Positions 46,321-55,294 of a DNA stretch of 64,000 nt are shown piece after piece. Each line of letters begins with the position of its first letter. Positions within the stretch are counted from its first letter, which is position 1. The notes beneath the pieces were generated by a model. The model made no database searches and was not told the DNA's origin. It worked only from the letters and a program-made list of their open reading frames with translations. This DNA is from Anaeromyxobacter soli (lineage in GTDB: Bacteria > Myxococcota > Myxococcia > Myxococcales > Anaeromyxobacteraceae), in contig NZ_JAKZLF010000007.1 of assembly GCF_022808855.1 (NCBI RefSeq), forward strand, positions 1-64,000, written 5' to 3'. The translations under genes and the position numbers were made by a program.

Positions 46321-48753
46321 ATGCAGAGATGGATGAACAAGTATGGCGCGCTGCTCTTCGCCGGCGTTCTCGCGGTGACGGGCTGCCAGGGCGAGAAGGG
46401 CGCGAACGGTGTCAACGGCACCGACGGCACCGACGGCACGAACGGCCAGGACGGCATGAGCGCGGTCACGGGCAAGCTCAAGCTCGTGATCGACGGCGTC
46501 CAGACCACCGCGACCGCGTCGACGCTCACCTTCACGATCTACCCGGCGGCCGCGGCCTGCCCGGGCGGGACCTGTGACGACGCGCTCGGCATGATGACGC
46601 AGAAGGTCTTCTACGCCTCGGAGTACGACGCGGCGACGAAGACCTTCACCACCGCGCACACCTTCCAGTTCAACGGCGGATTCAAGTTCAAGGCCATCGT
46701 GGACGGCGGCAAGGGAGCTCAGTTCACGGCCGTCACGAAGGCGGGCGTGAACCCGAACTTCGTCCCGGAGACCTCGCAGAGCGCGATGATCTACGGGTAC
46801 ATCGCGGACGCGAACGTCCTCGCGGCGCCGGCGACGGGCCACTACGCCTTCCCGGACAACGTGGCGAGCGCGGGCAAGGTCTACGGCACGATCGACTACG
46901 AGTCCTCGGCCAACGTCACCGGCTGCGAGAAGTGCCATGGCAAGCCGTACTCGAAGCACGGCTACCGCCAGGCGACCGTCGTCGGCCTGCCGGTCTTCGC
47001 CTCCTGCAAGGCCTGCCACACCGGCCAGCGCGTGGGGTCGGACATGAACTGGCAGGTCATCGTCGACGATCCCGCCGCGTACGCCGCCCTCCCGAAGGAC
47101 GCCAAGGGCGCGCCGATCCTCACGGACGCGATGAAGACCACGTACGCCTACACGGCGAACGTCATGAACGACACGCACATGTCGCACGCGATGGAGTTCA
47201 ACTTCCCGCAGTCGATGGCGAACTGCGTCACCTGCCACGACGGCAAGCTCGACGTCATCCTCGCCGACGCCAACTTCAAGATCTCCACCTGCAAGAGCTG
47301 CCACCCCGTGAACGGCAAGGGCGGCACCGACTCGAAGCGCGCGCCCGCCCTCCTCGGCGACGGGACGACGACGAACCCGGGCATCATGCCGGCGGCCATC
47401 CACGGCAGCATGAACCTGGCCACCACGGACTGCCTCACGTGCCACAAGGCCGGCGGCGCCCGGACGTTCAAGCAGATCCACAGCGGCCGCACCGCGGCGA
47501 TCTACGACGACAGCGGCGCGCGGTTCGCCGATGCGGTCAAGACGACGATCGACGCGGCCTCGTACGATCCCGCGACGTACAAGCTCACGGTCGACATCAA
47601 GATGACCGGTCTCGCGGCGAACGCGCTGGTGAAGCCGACGCTCGTGGTCAGCCTCTACGGCTACGGCACGAAGGACTTCGTCGTCAGCGGCCACAGCACG
47701 CAGGCGGACGGCACGACCAACCTCGAGTACACCTACGGCGCGATGCAGCGCGCGAACCCGACGCTGTCCTCGAACAGCGCGCGCCTGACGCTCAGCCCGG
47801 ACGCTCCGACGGCCGGCACCACCTCGTGGACGGCGGTCGCGGACCTCTCGCTGTGGGCCGCCAAGATCGGCGCGGACAAGCAGGTCCAGCGCGTCGAGAT
47901 CGCGTTCCTCCCGTCGGTCGGTCGTGACCAGACGGCCCTCGTCAGCGCCACGAACCCGGCGATCGCCGTCACCGGCAAGACCGCCACGCTCGACCTCGTC
48001 GGCAGCACGACGCTCGTCGCGGACGCGAGCGCGGTCGGCAAGAACATCGTCGACCCGGCGAAGTGCAACGCCTGCCACGACGCGCTCGGCACGACGTTCC
48101 ACGGCCCGAACTACGGGAGCGCGGGCGTCGTCGCCTGCCGCACCTGCCACACCGTCCAGAGCGGCGGGTCGCACCTCGAGATGCAGTCGCGGTCGATCGA
48201 CTCCTACATCCACGCGATCCACTCGATGCAGGCGTTCGATCCGGGCGACATCAACTACGCCGATCCGATCGCGGTGCTCCGCCACGAGCTGCACGTCGAG
48301 GGTAACTACCCGAACTTCGCCGGGACCCTGAACTGCAACTCGTGCCACAGCAGCGGGACGTACGAGGTGCCTGACCAGACGCGGTCGCTGCCGAGCCTCC
48401 TCTCGGGCTCCGACCCCGTCGCGAACCGCAACATCCAGAACGTCCCGAGCTACGTCGTGGGTCCGGCGTCGCGCGCCTGCGGCTCCTGCCACCGCGCGAA
48501 GCTCATCAACGAGGACGACGCGGGCACGCTCGCCGCGTTCAACCAGCACACGGCCATGTTCGGCACGCTCGTGGCCGGTACGTCCGCCAACCTCGACGCG
48601 GTCACCCAGGACATCATGTCCCAGATCGGCGTCGGCCCGGCGTTCACCGGTACGGCGGTCGCTGGCGCGCAGGTCGAGAGCTGCGTGGTGTGCCACCCGA
48701 ACGCGGGTACGGACCACCAGGCGGCGTTCGACCGCTGGGCGGACGGCCTCTAG
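46321..48753 (+). CDS. OmcA/MtrC-type decaheme c-type cytochrome lipoprotein
   Basis: An 810-residue surface electron-transfer protein. A lipoprotein signal (MQRWMNKYGALLFAGVLAVTGC) is followed by eight collagen-like Gly-X-Y triplets (GEKGANGVNGTDGTDGTNG and on). There are ten CxxCH heme sites: CEKCH, CKACH, CVTCH, CKSCH, CLTCH, CNACH, CRTCH, CNSCH, CGSCH and CVVCH, grouped five and five around a beta-domain. This is the two-pentaheme plan of the OmcA/MtrC family, which passes electrons to minerals or other extracellular acceptors. No porin or periplasmic MtrA/MtrB-like partner is adjacent. The ATG at 46321 has GGAGG 10 nt upstream. Confidence 0.94.
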   Translation: MQRWMNKYGALLFAGVLAVTGCQGEKGANGVNGTDGTDGTNGQDGMSAVTGKLKLVIDGVQTTATASTLTFTIYPAAAACPGGTCDDALGMMTQKVFYASEYDAATKTFTTAHTFQFNGGFKFKAIVDGGKGAQFTAVTKAGVNPNFVPETSQSAMIYGYIADANVLAAPATGHYAFPDNVASAGKVYGTIDYESSANVTGCEKCHGKPYSKHGYRQATVVGLPVFASCKACHTGQRVGSDMNWQVIVDDPAAYAALPKDAKGAPILTDAMKTTYAYTANVMNDTHMSHAMEFNFPQSMANCVTCHDGKLDVILADANFKISTCKSCHPVNGKGGTDSKRAPALLGDGTTTNPGIMPAAIHGSMNLATTDCLTCHKAGGARTFKQIHSGRTAAIYDDSGARFADAVKTTIDAASYDPATYKLTVDIKMTGLAANALVKPTLVVSLYGYGTKDFVVSGHSTQADGTTNLEYTYGAMQRANPTLSSNSARLTLSPDAPTAGTTSWTAVADLSLWAAKIGADKQVQRVEIAFLPSVGRDQTALVSATNPAIAVTGKTATLDLVGSTTLVADASAVGKNIVDPAKCNACHDALGTTFHGPNYGSAGVVACRTCHTVQSGGSHLEMQSRSIDSYIHAIHSMQAFDPGDINYADPIAVLRHELHVEGNYPNFAGTLNCNSCHSSGTYEVPDQTRSLPSLLSGSDPVANRNIQNVPSYVVGPASRACGSCHRAKLINEDDAGTLAAFNQHTAMFGTLVAGTSANLDAVTQDIMSQIGVGPAFTGTAVAGAQVESCVVCHPNAGTDHQAAFDRWADGL

Positions 48754-48761
48754 TCGAACCG

Positions 48762-48854
48762 GCGAGGTGGGGTCCGCCCCACCTCGCTCCCTGATCACGC
48801 AGCAGCGTTGAAGACGGGTGAGGCGAGCACGAAGGTGCTCGCCTCACTCATTTT
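48762..48854. terminator. Two strong hairpins between cytochrome and fadJ genes
   Basis: First hairpin: GCGAGGTGGGG (48762-48772), loop TCCG, CCCCACCTCGC (48777-48787). Second: 13-bp arms GTGAGGCGAGCAC (48818-48830) and GTGCTCGCCTCAC (48835-48847), loop GAAG, then TCATTTT. The convergent cytochrome and fadJ genes make them probable bidirectional terminators; only the second has a T-rich side, on the plus strand. Confidence 0.7.
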
Positions 48855-48907
48855 GGAGGATGCGCGGCGGGCGTGCCGGGTGGCCCGGTGCGCCATCGGG
48901 CCCGCTC

Positions 48908-51073
48908 CTAGTGGAAGGGCTTGCCGGAGGCGGCGTGCTCCACGAGGAGCGGCGCCGGCTCGAACCGCTCGCCGTGCCGCCCGCGCAGCGCCTCCAGCCG
49001 CCCGAGCAGCTCCTTCGCGCCGAGCTTGTCGGCGTAGCGGAAGGGACCGCCGCGGAACGGCGGGAAGCCGAGCCCGAACACCGCGCCGACGTCGCCGTCG
49101 CGGGCGCTGCGGAGGATGCCCTCGCCCAGGCAGCGGATGGCCTCGTTCACCATCTGCAGGACGACGCGCTCGCGGATCTCGTCCTGCGGGAAGATCTTGC
49201 GCCGGCGCCCGCCGGGGAGGAGGTCGTAGACGGTGACGTCGACGCGCTTCTCCTTCTTGTCGCCGTACGTGTAGAAGCCCTTCCTGTTCTTCCGGCCGAG
49301 CCGCCCCGCGGCGACCACGTCGTGCAGCGCGGCCGGCGGGGCCATGCGCGCGCCGAACGCGCCGTGCAGGATCTTGCCGACCTTCTCGCCCACGTCGATG
49401 CCGACCTCGTCGAGGAGCGTGATGGGACCCACCGGGAAGCCGAACTGCACGAGCGCCCGGTCGAGGTCCTCGATCGCCGCGCCCTCCACGAGGAGCTCCG
49501 CCGCCTCGTTCATGTACGGGGCGAGGATGCGGCTCGTGTAGAACCCCGGTCCGTCGCCGACCACGATGACCGTCTTGCCCTGCCGCTTGCCGAGCGCCAC
49601 CGCGGTCGCCGTGGCCTCGGGCGAGGTCTTCTCGGTCACGATGATCTCGAGGAGCGGCATCTTCTGCACCGGCGAGAAGTAGTGCATGCCGAGCACGGTC
49701 TGGGGGTGCGCCGAGGCCTCGGCGATCCGGGTGATCGGGATGGACGAGGTGTTCGAGGCGAAGATGCCGGTGGGGTTCACCGCCTCGAACGCGCGGAGCA
49801 TGTCCTGCTTCAAGGCGAGGTCCTCGAAGACGGCCTCGACGAGCACGTCCACCGAGCCGAAGCCCGACCAGTCGGTGGTGGCGGTGACGAGGCGCAGCTT
49901 CTCGTCGCGCTCGAGCCGGTCGATGGAGCGGCGCTTCACGCGCTCGTCGAGGAGCCCCTTCACGCTCGCGAGCGCCTTCGCCGCGGCGCCGTCGTCGCGC
50001 TCCCGGACGCGCACCGGGATCCCGGCGTTCGCGGTCACGAAGGTGATGCCGCTGCCCATGAGCCCGCCGCCGAGCACGCCCACCCTCCGCACCGCCCGCG
50101 CCTTCACCGACGGATCGTCGACGCCCGTGTCCTTCTTGAGCGCGGTGGTGGCGAAGAAGATCTCCATGAGCCGTCGCGCCACCTCGGAGACGGCGAGCTG
50201 GCCGAAGAGCTGCGCCTCCTTCTCGAGCCCGCGCGCGAAGCCCTTCTGGTAGCCGTACTCGACGGCCTCGAGCGCGCGGACCGGCGCGGGGTACATGCCC
50301 TTCGTCTTCGCGAGCACCGCCTTGCGGGCCTGGCGGAAGAGCAGCTCGCGCCCGACGAAGTTCTCCTCCAGGGCGACGCGCGTCGCCCGCGCGACCGGGC
50401 TCGCCTTCCGCCGCGGCTCGCGGCGGAGCTTGCCCGTCGCGAGCGCGAGGGCGCGCTGCCGGGCGACCGCGAGGAGCAGCTCGGGAGGGACCACCTCGTC
50501 CACGAGCCCGATGTTCAGGGCCTTCCGCGGCTTCACCGTCTTGCCGGCGAGGATGAGGTCGAGCGCGGTCTGGATGCCCACGAGCCGCGGGAGCCGCTGC
50601 GTGCCCCCGCCGCCGGGGATGAGGCCGAGCTGGACCTCCGGGAGGCCGAGCTGCGTCTTCGGGTCGCTCGTGGCGATCCGGTAGTGGCAGGCGAGCGCCC
50701 ACTCGAGGCCGCCGCCGAGCGCCGCGCCGTGGATCGCCGCCACCACCGGCTTGCGGTAGCGCTCGAGCCGGTCGAAGCCGGCCTGCATGTCGCGCGCGAG
50801 CTTCTCCGCCTCGCCCGCCTCGGTGATCGCCTGGATGAGGTCGATCTTGGCGCCGGCGACGAAGCCGTCCTTCTTGCCGCTCGCGAGCACGATCGCCTTC
50901 ACCGTGTCGTCCACCGCGAAGCCGTCGAGCAGGCGGAAGAACTCCTCCATCGCCCCCGGCTCGAGGACGTTCACGCTCTCGCCCGGCTCGTCGAGGAGCA
51001 GGGTCGCGACCCCGTCCGCGAGGTCCACCCGGAAGCTCCGGCCCTGCCGCTCTGCCGCCTGTGCCGTCATCAT
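48908..51073 (-). CDS. fadJ: Fatty-acid beta-oxidation multifunctional enzyme (enoyl-CoA hydratase / 3-hydroxyacyl-CoA dehydrogenase)
   Basis: A 721-residue two-domain protein. The N-terminal crotonase domain (about 10-200) has the oxyanion and catalytic regions FVAGAKIDLIQ, HGAALGGGLEWALACHYR and QLGLPEVQLGLIPGGGGTQRLPR with two catalytic-type Glu. The dehydrogenase domain begins at about 320 with VGVLGGGLMGSGIT, followed by FASNTSSIPITRIAE, GMHYFSPVQKMPLLEII and a C-terminal 3HCDH domain. It hydrates enoyl-CoA and oxidises the hydroxyacyl-CoA. GGAGG lies 7 nt before the ATG at 51073. It forms an operon with the thiolase, 31 bp upstream. FadB-type is not excluded; a separate thiolase of FadI kind favours FadJ. 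Confidence 0.92.
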   Translation of the reverse strand: MMTAQAAERQGRSFRVDLADGVATLLLDEPGESVNVLEPGAMEEFFRLLDGFAVDDTVKAIVLASGKKDGFVAGAKIDLIQAITEAGEAEKLARDMQAGFDRLERYRKPVVAAIHGAALGGGLEWALACHYRIATSDPKTQLGLPEVQLGLIPGGGGTQRLPRLVGIQTALDLILAGKTVKPRKALNIGLVDEVVPPELLLAVARQRALALATGKLRREPRRKASPVARATRVALEENFVGRELLFRQARKAVLAKTKGMYPAPVRALEAVEYGYQKGFARGLEKEAQLFGQLAVSEVARRLMEIFFATTALKKDTGVDDPSVKARAVRRVGVLGGGLMGSGITFVTANAGIPVRVRERDDGAAAKALASVKGLLDERVKRRSIDRLERDEKLRLVTATTDWSGFGSVDVLVEAVFEDLALKQDMLRAFEAVNPTGIFASNTSSIPITRIAEASAHPQTVLGMHYFSPVQKMPLLEIIVTEKTSPEATATAVALGKRQGKTVIVVGDGPGFYTSRILAPYMNEAAELLVEGAAIEDLDRALVQFGFPVGPITLLDEVGIDVGEKVGKILHGAFGARMAPPAALHDVVAAGRLGRKNRKGFYTYGDKKEKRVDVTVYDLLPGGRRRKIFPQDEIRERVVLQMVNEAIRCLGEGILRSARDGDVGAVFGLGFPPFRGGPFRYADKLGAKELLGRLEALRGRHGERFEPAPLLVEHAASGKPFH

Positions 51074-51104
51074 GTGCGTCCCTCCGCGACGTCCGGGCCG
51101 GTGG

Positions 51105-52412
51105 TCACTCGCGCTCGAGGACGAGCGCCGCCCCGAGGGCGCCCGCCGCGCACACCGTGATCAGCGCGTGCTGGCCCTTGCGGCGCTCCAGCTCCCGCAG
51201 CGTCTGCAGGATCATCCGCGCGCCCGTGGCGGCGAACGGGTGGCCGAGCGCGATCGAGCCGCCGTTCACGTTGAGCTTCGCGGGGTCGATCTCGCCGAGC
51301 GGCTCGGGGCGCCCGAGCGCCTTCTCGGCGAAGTCCTTCGAGGCGAAGGCCTGCAGGTTCGAGAGCACCTGCACCGCGAACGCCTCGTGCATGTCCACGA
51401 GGTCCATGTCGGCGAGCCGCAGCCCGGCGCGGTCGAGCGCGACCGGCGCGGCGTAGGCCGGCCCCTGCAGGAGCTGGTCACGCGGGTCGAGGGCCGCGTA
51501 GGCGTAGGAGCGGACGAAGCCGAGGGGCCTCATGCCGAGCGCGCGGGCCTTCTCCTCGCTCATGAGCACGAGGGCGGCGGCGCCGTCGGTGAGCGGCGAG
51601 GCGTTGCCGGCGGTGATGGTGCCGTACCTGCGGTCGAACACCGGGCGGAGCGCCGCGAGCGCCTCGAGCGTGGTCTCCTTGCGGACCACGTTGTCCTTCG
51701 CCGAGACCCGCTCGAAGCGCGGCGGCACCGGCACGTGCATGACCTCGCCGTCGAACTTGCCGCTCTCCCAGGCGGCGGCGGCCCGGCGGTGGCTCTCGAA
51801 CGCGACGCGGTCCTGCGCCTCGCGCGAGATCCCGTTCTTCTGCGCCATGAGCTCGGCGCTCTCCCCCATGGTGAGCCCGGTGGTCGGCTCCTTCAGCGCG
51901 GGCGGCTGCGGGGCGAAGTCCTTCGGGCGCAGGGTCGAGAGGATCCGGAGGCGATCGGCGAGGGTCTTCGCGCGCGAGAGCTCCACGAGGCCCTGGGCGA
52001 GCGCGCGGGTCGCGAAGATCGGCGCGTCCGAGAGGGACTCCGCGCCGCCCGAGATGGCGCAGTCGGAGTGGCCGAGCTGGATCTGGTCGGCCGCGTCGGT
52101 GGTGGTCTGGATCGAGGTGGCGCACGCGCGGGCGACGGTGTGCGCCTCCACGCTCCGCGGCAGCTGGGTGCGCAGGACCATCTCGCGGCCGATGAGCGTC
52201 ACCGTGGGAGACGGGATCACCTGGCCGAACACCACCGAGTCGAACTCCTTCGGCGGGATCCCGCTGCGGGCGACGAGCTCGTTCACGACCAGCGCGCCGA
52301 GGTCCACGGCGGAGAGGTCCTTGAAGTCGGTGCCCGCCTTGACGAACGGCGTGCGGAGGCCCGCGACGACCGCCGCTCGGCGGCCCGGGGGAACGGAACC
52401 GTTCATGCCCAT
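51105..52412 (-). CDS. fadI: Acetyl-CoA acyltransferase (3-ketoacyl-CoA thiolase)
   Basis: A 435-residue thiolase that cleaves 3-ketoacyl-CoA at the end of each beta-oxidation turn. The acylated Cys is in VARACATSIQTTTDAADQI; SGGAESLSDAP, VDMHEAFAVQVL, NVNGGSIALGHPFAATGAR with the catalytic His, and the second Cys in TVCAAGALGAALVLE are all present. The long form and the neighbour FadJ match FadI. The ATG at 52412 has GGAG 6 nt upstream; an ATG two codons later is also possible. First gene of fadI-fadJ. Confidence 0.93.
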   Translation of the reverse strand: MGMNGSVPPGRRAAVVAGLRTPFVKAGTDFKDLSAVDLGALVVNELVARSGIPPKEFDSVVFGQVIPSPTVTLIGREMVLRTQLPRSVEAHTVARACATSIQTTTDAADQIQLGHSDCAISGGAESLSDAPIFATRALAQGLVELSRAKTLADRLRILSTLRPKDFAPQPPALKEPTTGLTMGESAELMAQKNGISREAQDRVAFESHRRAAAAWESGKFDGEVMHVPVPPRFERVSAKDNVVRKETTLEALAALRPVFDRRYGTITAGNASPLTDGAAALVLMSEEKARALGMRPLGFVRSYAYAALDPRDQLLQGPAYAAPVALDRAGLRLADMDLVDMHEAFAVQVLSNLQAFASKDFAEKALGRPEPLGEIDPAKLNVNGGSIALGHPFAATGARMILQTLRELERRKGQHALITVCAAGALGAALVLERE

Positions 52413-52579
52413 GGATCTCTCCGGTTGACTGGGGAATCGGCCGGCTGCTCGGCGATTTTTAAGGACCTTGGCGCGGAGCGTCAACGACGCCGAGGGCCTC
52501 CCCCCGGCAGGGCTCGCCCGCCCGCCCGCGGGAGGAGGGTTCTCTTGCGCGTCCCTGGCTTCTCCGACACCATCCCCAC

Positions 52580-53059
52580 ATGAAGCGGTCGCGCGCCCTG
52601 AAGCCACTCTCGAGCGAGCACCACCAGGCGCTCCTGATCTCCTTCCAGCTGAAGCAGGGGCTCGCCGGCCACGCCGAGTCTGCCGGCGCGCCGAAGGATC
52701 TGCCGGGCCTCGTCGCCCTGGCCCGCCGCTTCGAGGAGCAGATCCTCAGGCCCCACTGCCGCGCCGAGGAGGAGCTCATCGGCCAGCACCTCACCGAGGG
52801 CGACCTGCGCCGGCTGCGCGGCGAGCACGCCGAGCTGCAGCGGCTGCTCGACGCGGCCCGGGGGGCCCGCCCGGGCGAGCAGCGCGCCGAGCTCTCGGCC
52901 TTCGCGGACCTGCTCGAGCGGCACGTGCGCTGGGAGGAGCGCGACCTCTTCCCCTACGCGGAGCTGCACGTGGACGAGGCGGCGCTCGCGACGATCGGCG
53001 GCGAGCTCGAGAAGCGGCTCGTCCTCGCGCGGAGCGAGGCGAGGGCCCCGCGCCGCTGA
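52580..53059 (+). CDS. Hemerythrin-like HHE-domain protein
   Basis: A 159-residue four-helix hemerythrin/HHE protein. Metal-ligand histidines and acids are seen in LSSEHHQALLISF, LRPHCRAEEELIG, LRGEHAELQRLL and FADLLERHVRWEERDLFPY. Such proteins bind a di-iron centre and handle oxygen, nitric oxide or peroxide, or store iron. It is transcribed divergently from fadI across 167 bp and converges on the ParB-like gene (4 bp apart). Its ligand is unknown. Confidence 0.85.
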   Translation: MKRSRALKPLSSEHHQALLISFQLKQGLAGHAESAGAPKDLPGLVALARRFEEQILRPHCRAEEELIGQHLTEGDLRRLRGEHAELQRLLDAARGARPGEQRAELSAFADLLERHVRWEERDLFPYAELHVDEAALATIGGELEKRLVLARSEARAPRR

Positions 53060-53063
53060 CCGG

Positions 53064-54038
53064 TCACTCGGCCTCCGCGGCCGCGCCGCCCGAGCGCGCC
53101 ACGTCCTCCCCGCGCACCTTGCCCGGATCCATGCCGCGGGCGCGCTTCGTCATCTGCGCGAAGAGCTCGTCGAACGGCGGCGCGCCGCCCTTCATGAACC
53201 GCAGCGGGTTCACGCGCGCCACGACGAACGCCTTGAGGTAGGGCGAGTCGAAGCCGCGCTCCTTCAGGCGCGCCACCGCCTCGGCGACGGCGTCGTCGAG
53301 CTCCAGCACCGCCCGCGCGCGCCGCTCGCGCTCGGGGACGGCCTTCGAGAGCTTCTCGTCCACGAAGGCGTCCACCTTCTTGAGGATGGGCGCGTAGGCG
53401 CTGCCCGAGAGGCGCGGGCGCTCCTCGTAGGCGAAGCCGAGCGTGACGAGGCCGGCCTCCTCGAACTCGAGCGCCATCTCGCTCTCCGACGGATCGACGG
53501 ACGCCGCGAGGTCGCGGTACATGCGCACGACCTCGAGCGCCTTCTCGCGCAGGTTGTGGGCCTTCTCGATGTTGAGCGCGAGGATCTGGTAGGCGACCTG
53601 CTTCTCCGGCACGACGAGCGCGAGGACGCTCCGCGCGCCGAGCTCCTTGAGCGCCGTGAGCCGGTGGCCGCCGTTCGGCGTGAGCCAGGCGTCCTTCTCG
53701 CGCACCACGATGATGGGGTCGAGGTAGCGGCGGGTCTTGTCCATCGCGACGGTGAGCTTGCGCACGTGCGCGTCGGAGACGTCGCGCTGGAACGGCGTGC
53801 GCTCCACCTTGTCCACCGGCAGCGCGGCGAACAGCAGGGCGTGGCCGCCGAGCGGCTCGCGGTAGGCGGCGAGCACCGCGCCGCCGTCCCGCTCGATCTC
53901 CCCGGCGAGCTCCTCGAGCTCCGGGGGACGCTCGGCGAGGGCGAGCTGGGGCGGGGCGAGCTCGGTCGGCGTGAGCTTCACCCCCTTGCGGGCGCGCGGC
54001 CGCCCGCTCTTCGTCACCGGCCGCTTCTTCTGAGCCAT
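53064..54038 (-). CDS. ParB-nuclease-domain protein
   Basis: A 324-residue protein with a ParB N-terminal (ParB/Srx-like) domain at about 70-170: VERTPFQRDVSDAHVRKL, LDPIIVVREKDAWLTPNGGHRLTALKELG. The GGHR motif corresponds to the CTP/nucleotide-binding GxxR box of ParB. A helical region follows, then a long Lys/Glu-rich part to the end. The N-terminus is very basic (AQKKRPVTKSGRPRARKG). No parA or parS is adjacent, so it is probably not the chromosomal ParB; its target is unknown. Confidence 0.8.
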   Translation of the reverse strand: MAQKKRPVTKSGRPRARKGVKLTPTELAPPQLALAERPPELEELAGEIERDGGAVLAAYREPLGGHALLFAALPVDKVERTPFQRDVSDAHVRKLTVAMDKTRRYLDPIIVVREKDAWLTPNGGHRLTALKELGARSVLALVVPEKQVAYQILALNIEKAHNLREKALEVVRMYRDLAASVDPSESEMALEFEEAGLVTLGFAYEERPRLSGSAYAPILKKVDAFVDEKLSKAVPERERRARAVLELDDAVAEAVARLKERGFDSPYLKAFVVARVNPLRFMKGGAPPFDELFAQMTKRARGMDPGKVRGEDVARSGGAAAEAE

Positions 54039-54109
54039 GAACCCATTGTAACGGCGGGCTCGCGACGAGGGGCTTGCCCCGTCGAGGGCGCTGCCGCTAG
54101 ATCCCCCGG

Positions 54110-55105
54110 GTGATCGACGTCCGCGGCCTCCGCAAGCACTACCAGGTCCACCGCCGCCCGCCCGGCCTCGGCGCCGCGCTGCGCTCGGTCTTCCGCCGCC
54201 GCTACGAGACGGTGCGCGCGGTGGACGGCATCGACTTCTCGGTGGGTGAAGGCGAGCGCGTCGGGTTCCTCGGCCCGAACGGCGCTGGGAAGACGACGAC
54301 CCTCAAGATGCTCTCGGGCCTCCTCCACCCGACCGAGGGGGAGGTGACCGTGGCGGGGCACGTGCCGCGCCGCCGCGAGCCCGCGTTCCTGAAGCAGATC
54401 ACGCTCGTCATGGGCCAGAAGCAGCAGCTCCTCTGGGACCTGCCGCCGGCCGAGACCTTCGCGATGAACCGCGCGATCTACGACATCCCGCGGGCGCAGT
54501 TCGACGAGACGCTCGAGGAGCTCGTGCGGCTCCTCGAGCTCGGCGAGCTCATCCAGAAGCCGACCCGCCAGCTCTCGCTCGGCGAGCGCATGAAGTGCGA
54601 GCTCGCCGCGGCGCTCCTCCACCGGCCGCGCGTGCTCTTCCTCGACGAGCCCACCATCGGCCTCGACGTCTCGATGCAGGCCACCGTGCGGAGCTTCGTC
54701 CGCGCCTACAACGAGCGGTTCGGCGCGAGCGTGCTCCTCACGAGCCACTACATGGAGGACGTCGTGCAGCTCTGCCCGCGGGTCATCGTCATCGACCGCG
54801 GACGGCTCATCTACGACGGCGACCTGCGCGCGCTCGCGCTCAAGGTGCGCCCCGACAAGCGCATCGTGGTGCGCTTCCGGGACCCGAACGGCGGCGCGCC
54901 GAGGGACCTCGGCCGGTTCGGCAAGGTCGTGTCGAGCGAGCCCAGCCAGGCGACGATCCAGGTCGCGGCGGAGGAGGTCTCCGGCGCGGTGGCGCGGATG
55001 CTCGGCGCGCTGGCGGTCGCCGACCTCACCGTGGAGGATCCGCCGCTCGAGGAGGTGATGTCCGAGCTCTTCCGCACCTCGCGCGAGCGAGCCGCGGGGG
55101 GGTGA
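54110..55105 (+). CDS. ABC-2 type exporter ATPase subunit
   Basis: A 331-residue ATPase. Walker A GPNGAGKTTTLKML, the Q-loop in LVMGQKQQLLWDLPP, signature LSLGERMKCELAAAL, Walker B RVLFLDEPTIGLDV and the H-loop LLTSHYMED are intact. A C-terminal extension of about 90 residues follows. It resembles the ATPase class that pairs with two small ABC-2 permeases (as in 62204-63791). The GTG at 54110 is the start. No permease is next to it; the likely partners lie about 7 kb downstream on the other strand. Confidence 0.92.
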   Translation: MIDVRGLRKHYQVHRRPPGLGAALRSVFRRRYETVRAVDGIDFSVGEGERVGFLGPNGAGKTTTLKMLSGLLHPTEGEVTVAGHVPRRREPAFLKQITLVMGQKQQLLWDLPPAETFAMNRAIYDIPRAQFDETLEELVRLLELGELIQKPTRQLSLGERMKCELAAALLHRPRVLFLDEPTIGLDVSMQATVRSFVRAYNERFGASVLLTSHYMEDVVQLCPRVIVIDRGRLIYDGDLRALALKVRPDKRIVVRFRDPNGGAPRDLGRFGKVVSSEPSQATIQVAAEEVSGAVARMLGALAVADLTVEDPPLEEVMSELFRTSRERAAGG

Positions 55106-55294
55106 GCGGAAGCGTTAGCGAGAGATCGCGCGTTGCGAGTGGGCGCGAACCGCGAGCGGGCGCGGGTCGCAAGCGGGCGTTGCGTCGCGAGCGCAGGGGC
55201 AGGCGGCGGAGCCTGCCCCGTAGCGAGCAGGGGGCATGGGGGAGCCGCGGAGGCCGGGCGCGTCAGCGACCCCGGCCGACGAGGTTCCCCCATC
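55106..55294. repeat. Structured convergent intergenic region with several hairpins
   Basis: Between the ABC ATPase and DUF5714 genes. A 9-bp hairpin GGGGCAGGC / GCCTGCCCC (55196-55204, 55211-55219) has a 6-nt loop. A nested structure has ATGGGGGA / TCCCCCAT (55236-55243, 55286-55293) outside GGCCGGG / CCCGGCC (55252-55258, 55271-55277). Upstream is imperfect repetition of GCGAGCGGGCG-like units. No gene is seen. Confidence 0.6.

Noticed and set aside
53064-54038. Chromosome-partition ParB
   Set aside because: The ParB-type nucleotide-binding domain is present, but there is no adjacent parA and no parS-like site, and the C-terminal half lacks the usual dimerisation region.
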